A DNA stretch of 64,000 bases, from positions 434,001 through 498,000 of the forward strand of contig JAMWFC010000089.1 in NCBI GenBank assembly GCA_027475525.1. The letters run 5' to 3'. The number at the start of each line of letters is the position of its first letter. The stretch's first letter is position 1. Below, piece after piece: positions 44,128 through 54,320 of this stretch. The position numbers were made by a program, and so were the translations under genes. The notes beneath the pieces were generated by a model, which saw nothing but the letters and a program-made list of their open reading frames with translations, did no database searches and was not told the origin of the DNA. The DNA comes from Macrolepiota albuminosa (Eukaryota > Basidiomycota > Agaricomycetes > Agaricales > Agaricaceae).

Positions 44128-47100
44128 TTGGCGACGATCACGGAGATGTAGCGCTAACGCTGGAATATGACCATTCTACTGGTCTTGTAAATGTTATGTC
44201 TACTGCTTTTCTTGACAAAGATGTTTTAACTACTTTACCCGCTACCGACGCAGAGCTTTCCCAGAAAAATCAAAACATTACCGACTCCTCTCTTGCCTAC
44301 TTATACCTTACCGCTTCCGAATCCTTTCAAAACATTGCGTCTACCGATACTTATCTCACTACCCTTCCCGGAGCCTCGTCTCCTGCCGTTCTTGGACTTG
44401 CCGCTCCACAGGCTACAATTCCCCTTTCCACCTCTGCATATAACCAAGCTAACGCTCCCAAAAGGAAAGGGGTTCAAGTCAAAAAGAAATATAAGCCAGT
44501 TGCGCTTAAAACAAAACCCGTCGCTACACACTCTCCCGAGACGTTTAGAATCGAGCGCCAGATCATTGGCGACCCACTTGCTGACATGCCAACCTTATCA
44601 CCAAATCCGCCACCCTTTCAGCCCACGGGACGTTTTACTGAGGAACACCAACAACAATTCACGAAGGAGCATGACACAGGATTTTTGACCAAAGATGAGT
44701 TGAACGTCCTTACCGATCTCGTCGCTAAGCAAGATAAAGCCTTCGCTTGGGAGGACTCGGAACGTGGCAGTCTACGTACAGACTTCTTCCTGCCTGTGGT
44801 GATCCCGACCATTCCTCACGTGCCGTGGACTGAGCACAACTGACCGTTACTGCCTGGAATCGAAGCTGAGGTCTGCCAAATCATTAGGACCAAGATTAAG
44901 GCTGGCGTCTATGAACCCTCCAATAGCTCTTACCGCTCCTGATGGTTTTGCGTCCTCAAAAAGAACAGCAATCTACGCATAGTTCACAGTCTTGAGCTGC
45001 TGAATAGAGTTACCATACGACACTCTGGCATACCGCCTTTCCCTGACCATGTTGCCGAGTCCTTTGCCGGGCATATTTGTGGCGCCACCCTTGACCTCTA
45101 CGTTGGCTACGATGAACGCCTAATACATCCTTCTTCCCGAGATCTCACTACTTTTCAAACTCCGTTTGGTGCCTTGCGCCTAGTCACCTTACTGATGGGC
45201 TGGACAAACTCAGTCCCTATATTCCATGACGACATCACTTTTATCCTCCAACCCGAGATACCGCATAATGTCCTAAGCTTCATTGATGACGTTGGCGTCA
45301 AAGGCCCCAAAGACTGGCGACTCGTAAACGGCTTACCGGCGACCCATCCCGACAACTCCAACATTCGCTTAGCGCTATGGGAGTTTTTCCAGCTGCTCAA
45401 CCGAGTTCTCCAACGTATGAAGTATAGCGGTGGAACCTTTAGCAGCCACAAACTCCTCCTTTGCACATCAAGGTTCAAAATACTTGGTCACATCTGCACT
45501 CCCGACGGTCATGTTCCCGACGAGTCTCGCTTAGCACTCCTGGAGCGATGGGGTCCTTGCCGCGACTTATCTGAAGTTCGCGCCTTTCTTGGTACCGTTG
45601 GCGTTCTTAGGATATTCGTCAAAAACTTTGCCCATCGCGCACACGCCCTTAACCGACTCACCTGCGCCAACGAGCCCTTTGAATTTGGGCCAGACCAGGT
45701 CACTGCACAGCGAGATTTAGTGAAAGCCCTACAAGACGCCAAGCCCCTAGTACCAATCAACTATAGCTCTGCCGACCCAGTTATCTTGGCAGTGGATACC
45801 TCATACATTGCCGTTGGCTATTTCTTGTGTCAGTGTCTTAGCAACAATCGGAAACAGCGATGCTACAACCGCTTTGGATCCATCACGCTAAACAACAGAG
45901 AGTCTCGCTACAGCCAGCCTAAGCTAGAACTCTATGGGCTCTTCAAAGCCTTCCGGTTGCTAAAGATGTATTTGATTGGCGTACGGAACCTTATCGTTGA
46001 AGTCGACGCTAGGTACATCAAAGGCATGCTGCAGAATCCCGACATCCAGCCATCCGCTAGCATGAACCGTTGGGTGGTCGCTATTCTTATGTTTCACTTT
46101 GAATTGGTACACGTCAAGAGCTCTTTCCACGGACCAGATGGACTTTCTAGGCGACCACGGCAGCCTGGCGACCCGGCAGTAGATCCCCAGGCGGATAGCG
46201 ATTTCGAGGACTGGATCGACAGATTACACGGTTTTATGCACCTCATACAACAGCCAGTTCCCCTACTACGACGGCAACAGCCTGCCAGTATCCTTCTACA
46301 TCCCATTGTCCCTTACCGCCCTGAGATCTTTAGCGCACCCCACACATTCTACACGGCAAGCATTTTCGGTCAAAACTTGCCACCAGTAAAAGTCGTACAG
46401 GAACCCCATCCGCTAAGAGAAGACAGCAAAAACCTGACCTACGATGCCGTTCCCCGATCCGCCAAGGCAAAGGCGGAAGACAGTTGCTTGTTAATAGTTG
46501 AACAATGGATACAAGACTTTAAGCGACCCGCAGGCCTTACCGACAAACAATACGCGACCTTTATCCGATATTCCACTCACTTTTTCTTTACCGACAACTG
46601 CCTCTGGCAACAAAATCGAGATGGCGCTCACAAGCTGATCATCAAGCCAGAAAGTTGCTTACGAGTCCTGCGTGCCATGCATGATGAGCTAGGACATAGA
46701 GGTCTGTACGCTACCCGAGCCTCTCTGTTAGAACGATTCTGGTGGCTACACGCTAGTGCTGACATCGTCTGGTACATTAGGACTTGCCACCTCTGCCAAA
46801 TTCAACAGACACGCCAAGCGCTTATACCGCCAACCGTTGCAACGCCAGCTCCCCTCTTCAGAAAAATCCACGTCGATACCATGCACATGCCCAAATCTGG
46901 TCGCTACAAGTACATCATTCAAGGTCGTTGCTTGCTAATCCACTGGCCTGAATTTCGAATGCTTCAAAGAGAAAATACAAAGGCGGTCGCCAAGTGGCTA
47001 TTTGAGGACGTCATTTGCCGTTGGGGAGCGCTAAGAGAAATCGTCACGGATAACGGTGCGCCAATTATCAAAGCGCTAACATATCTCGCCAAGAAATACA

Positions 47101-47849
47101 ACATTCACCACATTCGAGTATCTGGCTACAACAAGCGTGCCAATGGCCTGGTAGAGAGACCACACTTTGACGTTCAGCAAGCGCTCTTCAAGGCAGTCCA
47201 TGGCAACGAATCTTGTTGGAGCGAAGCGACATATTCAGTATTTTGGTCAGAAAGAGTTACTATTCGTAAGCGCATGGGTTGTTCTCCCTATTACACGGCT
47301 ACTGGCACCCATCCGTTACTCCCTGCCGACATTATAGAAGCGACCTACCTTCAGCCAGCCTCTAACAGTATCTTAGCGACTACCGACCTGATTGCCAGAC
47401 GAGCAATTGATCTCCAACAATGGAAAGAAGATTTGGAGCAACTTCATGAAGTAGTCTTTAGCGCCCATCGCCAAGCAGCCCTATGATTCAAAACCAAGCA
47501 TAGCGCTACTATCAAGGATTACAACTTCCCGAGAGGAGTGCTAGTACTTATGCGCAACTCCAAAATTGAAACCTCTTACAACAAGAAAATGCGCCCGTGC
47601 TACCTAGGACCCTTGGTAGTTATCTCTTGTAACCGTGGAGGCGCTTACGTGCTCTGTGAATTAGATGGTTCAGTCCTGCATCGACCTGTGGCCGCCTTTC
47701 GCCTATTACCGTATCTTGCCAGGGAACAAATTGACTTGCCGCTTGAAGTGCTAGATATTGACACCGCCAAGCTGAGAGAACTTGAAGAAACAGAATTATT
47801 GGACAATGATGATTTGCCGACTCTGGTTGAAGAAGAAGAAAACAATTAG
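44100..47849 (+). pseudogene. Pol of element B: RT, RNase H, integrase, GPY/F-like module
   Basis: Reads in the -1 frame relative to gag and is open across the gag stop. RT contains Phe-Ile-Asp-Asp. RNase H begins at Ala-Val-Asp-Thr-Ser. Integrase has the HHCC domain, Asp (Val-Asp-Thr-Met-His), Asp (Val-Thr-Asp-Asn-Gly) and Glu (Leu-Val-Glu-Arg-Pro). A Leu-Gly-Pro-Leu-Val-Val-Ile module and acidic tail close it. Stops: TGA 44841-44843 and TGA 44940-44942, both CGA in element A, and TGA 47484-47486 shared with A. About 1,250 codons in total. Apart from these point changes the frame is continuous, so the element is relatively young. Confidence 0.87.
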
Positions 47850-48274
47850 AAAAGACTACATTGATAAGCTCTCTTACTCTATTACTTATCTTACTTATGT
47901 TTCTTGCCGATACTTACTATACTATATCCAACAGACATTTCCTTACATAGTCAAGTCGCAGCGCTAGCGTGTCGCCAACGCTTAGCGCATTGCGCCCCCC
48001 TCGGCAAGGGTTTTTTGCTATGATGACTTACTGAGTGTTTCCCTTTTCCTCAAAATTTGTCTAAGTCCCACTCATTTGATTCATCTTACTAAAACATACC
48101 CTAGAATGCTAGCCGCTGCTTTCTCTTAGCTATACCTTGTTTACTTTTGCTGCTGCGCTAACTCAAATTATGGAACTTACCCTCACACTTGGCAAGAAGG
48201 CGGCAAGAAAAATATATATGAGTCCGGCAACAAACAAGATATCTACAAAACGGCCTATCTACGCTAAGGTCCGC
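47850..48274. other. Spacer between pol and the antisense gene of element B
   Basis: Short frames only. The segment near 47995-48045 (ending atgatgacttactgagtgtt) matches 38690-38740 in element A, so the spacer is shared element sequence. Confidence 0.6.
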
Positions 48275-50664
48275 TTAATCGCTGTCGTCGTCCATTGGCA
48301 AGGAATTGTCTGACACTGGTAAGGAAGAGTCACGAAGGGGCAAGAGGTCGCCAGGCTGGATGTTGTTGGCGGTTTGCCAATCTATGGCGGCTTGGCAATC
48401 GCCTTGGTAGTCGCGAAGAACGCGAAGGCTACGACCCAGATTGGAATAGCACAATTGCAGCGCCATTAGCTGGCCCCGGACTCATTCCCGTTCCCGCTCC
48501 ATTGAAGACTCCATTGTTGCCGCCCTCCTGGAAAATCTCTCCAGCATCTCCCGTGGGTTGAGCGCTACCACGGGGTATATGAGGTCCTGCCCCAGCCAGT
48601 TGAAGGCGTTGCCGGTAACCATTGGCTGCAGCTGGGGAGTCCAAGCGGGATTGACCCTGGCGACCACGGGGCGCCTTGGTGCCAATCCTGCAACATCCTC
48701 AGGATCTGACACCTCCCAAGGGGCGACGTTGCCGTAAGGCGGCAGCCATCGCCACTCAGGCTCCTCCCGGGCAACCCCTGTTGCCCCCTCCTCTCCTTCC
48801 ACTACCTCCCTTGCCAATGCCTCTTCCTCGCCACCCTCCTGCTGCGTCGCCAACGTTTCATCGGCCGCCAGATCCTTATTGCCCCCCGCTACCGCTACCG
48901 CCTCTCCTGCACTCACGTCATCCTCCCCGTCCATGTCCTTGTCACCAGCCGTGGCCGCCTTTTGAGGCTCTTCCCTTGGCAGCGGACCCATTACCGCGTT
49001 GTCCTCATCAGGAAGCGGCAGAGAAGCCCCCCTTAGGTGAATAGGAGAAAGTAACTTGCTGGGCCCGGCTTCTTCATCTCTTGGCGGTAGGCGGCTGGTG
49101 GCAAGCGCCTTCTCTAGCTCCTCCATCTCCACGTCTCCGGGGGTAGAGGGAGGAGACTCTACCCACATTCGTTTGGCCTTGCCCTTCCCCTTGGCGGGCG
49201 AAGGAACTTGTCGTTTTAAGGGGACCGCAGTCCCTTGGCGCTCATCGGCGCCACGATTACCGACCGTTTCATTTTTGTTCCCTTGACGCGTCGGCAGCGC
49301 CAGAGAACTCTTGCTAATTACGGCCGCATCGCCAGTGGCCTGCTTCTTCCTCTCTCCCTCGACGAACTCCCGCGCCCTCTTGACGAGGACGGCACGCTTG
49401 AAGGTACGCTCCACTACTGCGTCGGGAGCTCCCCCGCGTTTGCGACTCTTGGCGCCATCCAAAGTACAAGCCCGCTTTAGCGTCCCACACCGGTAGCAGG
49501 ACTGGCCACCGGTGGGGTACCAACACCCCTCTGGGTCGTTGTCGGCCCAGCATTTGTTGCACTACAGAAGTGTTAACAGAAGCAGTAAAAAGAACTAAAG
49601 TACTTACCGCTCCTTGGGAGTCCTTGAACTCCCGTCTTGCTGCTGGGCTTGCCGTCTTCTTATCCTTCATCTCCAGCAAGACCACTCCCGCTTCCATTCC
49701 CTCATCCAAAACCATTTCATCTCGTCGCGCTACCAGCAAACCTTTCAGCTCTGCATCGCTGAAGGAAGTTTGCGTTGGCGCCTGCCAACTAGTCGGTTAG
49801 TAGGGAAAGTACCTTGGTGTGATAAACTCACCGTGTAACAAGGGGCGGCAGCCTTACGAGACTTAGAACGAGATAAAAGATGGGCGCCAGCAGTAAGAAC
49901 GCCTAAACTTACCTTCTTCTTCAACGTCTTGCCAGGCTTAACCAGAGAGCCCGATTTGCCTGCCGGCAGTGCTGGGCTTAGGGCACTGCCGGCGCGGGAG
50001 TCCTTCTCACCTGACCCCTGCTTCCTACCGACTGGCAACCAGGTCCTCGCCAGCAGCTTCTCGCTCCTCCAAGGCCTTGGTCCTCTCCTTGGTGTCGCGG
50101 GAAGCCTCTTCCAGCATGCTCTCGCAAATTGCCGCCATCTCTGCATCTACCTGCAAATTAGCAAGAGGCGCTAACACCTCTTGCTTGCTATGAGGAGACA
50201 GGTCAGACCACAGCTAAGTTAGAAATCAAAATCAAAGTTACTTACTCAGGCGTGGGAGCGCTTACCGTCATCGGCAAGGCACCAGATAAAATATCCTCCA
50301 ACTCATCCTTGATTGTAGGGACGGGAGGAGGCGCCTGGCAACTCGATCAGCTAGCGACATGGCAAGGGCTAAAAGCACTTACAAAACGAGAAAACGGCGC
50401 TAACCACTCCGCGCCACGATTATCCACATAGCGGGCCCGGCACCACTCCCGCACCTCGATCTCACGATCCCACCCAACGCCAAGGACCCGCACCTCATAC
50501 CAGCGTTCCAATAATCGCATCACGCCAACGACCAGATTGACAGGCACCTCCGTGCCCACACCCTCAATACGCCGGATAAAGCGGTCCGCCTTGTCAATGT
50601 AGGCTGAGGCAGTGTCTTGAGCCTCGCAGGACGGTACTGGAGGCGGAGTTGGAATTCAAAAAGA
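48275..50664 (-). CDS. Antisense accessory gene of element B, Zn2Cys6-like motif
   Basis: Minus strand, homologous in order and sequence to 38878-41466. Exon 1 starts at the ATG near 50664 (with a TGA at codon 4) and contains Val-Arg-Glu-Trp-Cys-Arg-Ala-Arg-Tyr, as in A, ending in Phe before gtaagt near 50384. Pro/Ser-rich exons lie between about 50270 and 49840. An exon ends in Ser-Gln-Gly-Ala before gtaagt near 49606. The next exon begins at 49561 and gives C-x2-C-x8-C-x8-C-x2-C-x6-C (49561-49466), a basic segment and a long acidic region to 48482. The C-terminal piece ends at 48275 (Trp-Gln-Thr-Ala-Asn-Asn-Ile-Gln-Pro-Gly-Asp-Leu-Leu-Pro). Exact junctions are not all solved. Shared spacing and splice sites in two diverged families suggest the gene was kept by selection. 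Confidence 0.6.
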
Positions 50665-50835
50665 CATAATTTTTATTAGAGCGCCAGGTAAAGATGTGGA
50701 GGAGAGACGAAGTCCAAACTCATGCGCCAGAACTATAAACAAAATCTGAAGAACGCACGGGCCATATGTCACAAAAACGGTAACGGTAGCCTTATTTGGT
50801 GACTGAGGACAGTCAATTTTTCAGTTGGGGGGAGA

Positions 50836-51774
50836 TAATAGGACCCTATACAGGTTAGGCGCATCAACGGCAGGCTCAGCACCAGCTCCAGAAATCTTGC
50901 CACACTCGTTCTGAACTTAGCGCACGCGTTCTACCTATTTTAAGCCATTCCCGACGGCCAGACACGGCAAGAAGCAGATCCAATCAATGATAGCGCCGAT
51001 GGCAGACAGAATGACAACTGACAGATGGCATCAGTCACTGACGACAGCGCTTAGTGAGAAGCCTGATGATCTATCAAAAACTGACGGACAGCTTGGCGTT
51101 TGACCTCGGCGTCTGACACCGCTTAGCGCCTCAATCTGGCGCCTGACACCGCTAAGCCTTTTGGACAGACAGAAGGGTGATGGAGTGATGGTTTAGCTTC
51201 GCAATCTGTTGCCTAGCGTCGCTAAGGCTCTTGAATGGACGGTAGGGATCTGAAACCGTTGGAGCTACCCCTATAAAATTTTCTAGTTTACCGCACTTTG
51301 GCGTCATTAGCTACTGGCGACGGTGAACTCATTGTAGTATAAAAGTACTTACCGACTTGTAAATCGAACAATAGACCAGAGTTTCCTGCTCCCCTTTCTT
51401 CAGTCTCCCTTACGCTCAATATTTCATTTACAATCGGCAACGTCGAACTCATCGGCAGTTACAGACGCTCGCCAAGACTCGACACATTCGCGCCTTGCAG
51501 CTACGGCAGGCATTATCAACACTTAGACCTCGCTAAGCTTACCGGGTTCTTGCCGCTTACCTTTGCTGTGTTCACTTACCGCTCCTTCCCTAGGCGCTTT
51601 ACCTTAGCGCTTGACACTTGCCGACCCCGTTACCGACTTTTCCCCATTTTCATAGGCGCATTCTCTGGGACCTGCCCGGGACTCCTCACATCACTTATAG
51701 CGTGCCCAACGCAAGTTTTTGGTATGGTAACACTATTATTATATTTGTTACTGACCAAACTTTGGGCGTCATCA
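50836..51774 (+). repeat. 3' LTR-B (939 bp)
   Basis: Follows the polypurine tract gggggga (ending 50835), starts TAATAGGACCC and ends GGCGTCATCA. Its reverse complement is the solo LTR in pol of element A. TSD CCAG follows at 51775-51778. Confidence 0.9.
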
Positions 51775-51778
51775 CCAG

Positions 51779-52843
51779 TTGGAAATATAGAGCAGCTCTG
51801 GCTCCAGTAAACTACTACAGGATTTAGACATTTATCCTAACCCCTAGCTACCAAGCCTGCAGCACACTCCATTCACCTATCTCAAGGACGAAGGAGGCTC
51901 ATAACGTATAGCACTAACATGATGGCGGGAAAGGACTCTAACTAAACCCCGATCACTTCCAGAAGGAGCCAGCAGCAGGCGCTGCCATTTGGACGAGGCA
52001 CTTCAATCAGAAGTCTAAAAGGATCAATGACGGCGGCACCGGATATACTTAAATCCGACATCTGGACCTGTCAGGAACTAATACAATGTGTAGCGCTAAC
52101 ACTAGCGCTCACGGCATCTGTCGAGGATTTTCTGACCATACCCTGAAACAGCCTGGCCAATTGGAGTTAGAATAAAAGTGAGCAGACTCATGCAATTCTA
52201 AGCCAATATAGAGTCGCCGCTGGTCACCGTGGGTCAGAATGCCGTTGGTCGCCGTCATCCATGTGCAAAAGGTTGCTGTTGACAGGTCGCCGTTAGAGGA
52301 AACCACAAGGAGAGGCGCTAGGAGGTAGCGCCGCAGGTGGACTTGTATCTGGACAAACACGGTAGCGCATAGTATATAAAATAGCTACTTTACATGTATA
52401 TAACAATGAATCGTAACCCCTCGAACACACAGTTACACTTAGCGTTCAATATATAAAATAGCTACTTTACATGTATATAACAATGAATCGTAACCCCTCG
52501 AACACACAGTTACACTTAGCGTTCAAATCGCGCTAGCTTCCTTTGACTTTGTCACTAAGTCGGGTGCTAGCCTCGTCTATCTCGTCTTCATCGTTTATGG
52601 TGCCACCTACGGGCACAATACGCTGCGCTATTCATCTTTTCTTCAATATCTTTGCCTAAACTACAACGCTTACCGTCTGCCAGGTAGCCCCCAAAGCGCT
52701 ATAATCTAGCGCATCGTTTTACTACCTCCACTCGAGCACACCGGGACCCTGTCAGGACTCCTCACAACTACGCACGCCAAGCGCTGGAGACGGCGTTGTA
52801 CTGCGTATACGTCCAGCGCACCCAACTACAGTTGGCGTCATCA
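51779..52843 (+). repeat. 3' LTR-A, continuation after element B
   Basis: Resumes at TTGGAAATATAG and ends GGCGTCATCA. Together with 41616-41699 it gives 1149 bp. Contains one 77-bp duplication. Confidence 0.88.
52373..52526. repeat. Perfect 77-bp tandem duplication (no. 8) in 3' LTR-A
   Basis: 52373-52449 equals 52450-52526. The 5' LTR-A has one copy of this segment (about 28777-28853). Confidence 0.9.
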
Positions 52844-53284
52844 CCGTTTTCAATCTACTGTGACTGATGAGATGAGATGATTATCGACTGACACTGTGAG
52901 ATCTTACATCTCAGAGTAGTGACGCTCTCTGTATGCAAGATAACATGGTGATGGCCAATCACTACTCTGTGGGATGTATGAGGCGGTGGTCTGTGATGAC
53001 TGAGTGACTCTGCACTCACCTGGGTGACAATGATGACTGTGGAAGTGCAAGACCGTTGCACTGAAAGAAAAATTTTTTCGCTGATGAATATGCAAGACTG
53101 TTGCATGTAAGAAACTGAAAAAGTAAGACTTCGGGCCATACCGTTCCCGACTCAGCATCCGCCAAAGCAATGGCACCAAGCCGAGAACGACCTTTAGTCG
53201 TGATGATCCGAGGGTGGGGCAACCGTTTGCCACGCAGAGGCCTCCAAAAACGCTCCTTACCCTTGGAACCCGCGTTTACGTCGA
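52844..53284 (-). repeat. R2: second 441-bp direct repeat, next to SOD2
   Basis: Same length and orientation as R1 (24003-24443), about 20 differences. Its inner end touches LTR-A at 52843. Its outer end, tcga at 53281-53284, lies 114 bp before the SOD2 start codon. It is probably the 5' terminus of the interrupted tyrosine-recombinase element. Confidence 0.65.
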
Positions 53285-53398
53285 GTAAATCAGACACGTG
53301 TTGAACGTTGAACCTTTTGCACAACAGTGACAAACCGTTGTTCCGACATGACGCATCTTTGGCGTCGCTGACTGAGCACCGACCCGTTCTTTGCTTCC

Positions 53399-54320
53399 AT
53401 GTTGTCTCTGGCTCGTACTTTTGCTCGTCCCACAATTTCTCGCGCATTTGCTGCGCGCGCTGCGGCCCTGCACACACTTCCAGATCTGCCCTATGCCTAT
53501 AATGTGGGTAAATTGAAGCATTTTCATTGACCCAAAGGAGTGACCGTCGAATAGGCTCTGGAACCGTTTATTTCGGCAGAAATCATGACCCTGCATCACA
53601 CTAAGCATCACCAGACATATGTGAACGGACTCAATGCCGCGGAGGAGGCGTATGCTAAGGCAGAATCGCCCAAAGAGAAAATTGCGCTGCATGCAGCGTT
53701 GAAATTCAACGGTGGTGGTACGTATATTCTTTGATCGTATAGACTACAATATCATCATATTACATTGTTCAGGTCACATCAACCATTCTCTTTTCTGGAA
53801 GAACCTCGCTCCTGTGAACGCCGCAGGCGGCAAGCTCGAGAGTGGTCCTCTAAAATCCGCTATCGAGCGTGACTTCGGCTCTGTTGAAGCCTTCAAAAAA
53901 ACGTTCAATGCCAAAACTGCCGCTATCCAAGGAAGCGGATGGGGCTGGCTTGTGAGTTTAAATTGTTACAGGAGGATTGTGCTCGTAACTGACATCTCGT
54001 TTAGGGCTACAGTCCTACCACTAAGAAACTAGAAATTGTGGCCACTGCTAATCAAGACCCTTTGATCTCGCACACACCTATTATCGGTGTTGACATCTGG
54101 GAACATGTATGTTGCCACCTCTTACTGCAAGTCTTGAATTCACCTGTGAAATGACATATAGGCTTTTTACCTCCAATATAAGAATGTCAAGCCTGACGTA
54201 AGTGGTGTAGCCTTTCCCTGTGACTTTTCAGTACTGAGATTCGCGCAGTATCTCAACGCCATCTGGAACGTCATCAACTTCAAAGAAGCTGAGAAGCGTT
54301 TCTTGGAGGTTGCAAAGTAA
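53399..54320 (+). CDS. SOD2: Mitochondrial manganese superoxide dismutase
   Basis: Six exons: 53399-53503, 53555-53717, 53773-53951, 54005-54106, 54162-54197 and 54249-54320. Introns are 51-55 bp, all GT-AG, and the phases agree; 218 aa. Residues 1-25 are Arg/Ala/Ser-rich without acidic residues, as in a mitochondrial presequence, followed by the mature start His-Thr-Leu-Pro-Asp-Leu-Pro-Tyr. Metal ligands are His49, His94, Asp179 and His183, in the family boxes Leu-His-His-x-Lys-His-His, Gly-His-Ile-Asn-His and Asp-Ile-Trp-Glu-His. The Gln in Ile-Gln-Gly-Ser-Gly-Trp-Gly-Trp and the Gly-Gly-Gly-His context favour Mn over Fe. It converts superoxide to hydrogen peroxide in the matrix. The gene looks intact. 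A repeat ends 114 bp upstream. Confidence 0.95.

Larger units (their letters stand above)
41700..51774 (+). mobile_element. Gypsy (Ty3-type) element B, nested in the 3' LTR of element A
   Basis: 5' LTR-B starts at 41700 (TGATAGGACCC) and is readable to 41900. After an assembly gap, gag-protease, pol, antisense gene, polypurine tract and 3' LTR-B (50836-51774) follow. The CCAG duplication at 41696-41699 and 51775-51778 proves the nesting, and LTR-A continues at 51779. Element B lacks 77-bp duplications. Its stops are at CGA or TGG sites. It is the sister family of A: same gene order and clear protein similarity. Confidence 0.9.
28022..52843 (+). mobile_element. Gypsy (Ty3-type) element A, carrying nested LTR-B copies
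   Basis: Order: LTR-A, gag-protease, pol (RT, RNase H, integrase, GPY/F-like module), two antisense gene regions on the minus strand, polypurine tract (41606-41615), LTR-A. Two later insertions are inside: a solo LTR-B in pol (33979-35145) and all of element B in the 3' LTR (41700-51774). The flanks do not give a matching TSD (tcga on the left, ccgt on the right), so one end may be recombined or misjoined. Several CGA-to-TGA stops make it non-autonomous. Confidence 0.85.

Noticed and set aside
26226..52526. 77-bp duplications as a biological minisatellite or integration scar
   Set aside because: The units share no sequence, one spans an insertion junction, and removing them equalises LTR lengths and repairs frames. 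An assembly overlap explains all of this.
53016..53477. 153-codon minus-strand frame over the SOD2 5' end and R2
   Set aside because: Its first part is antisense to SOD2 exon 1; only the short part inside R2 is shared with R1. It is not one gene.
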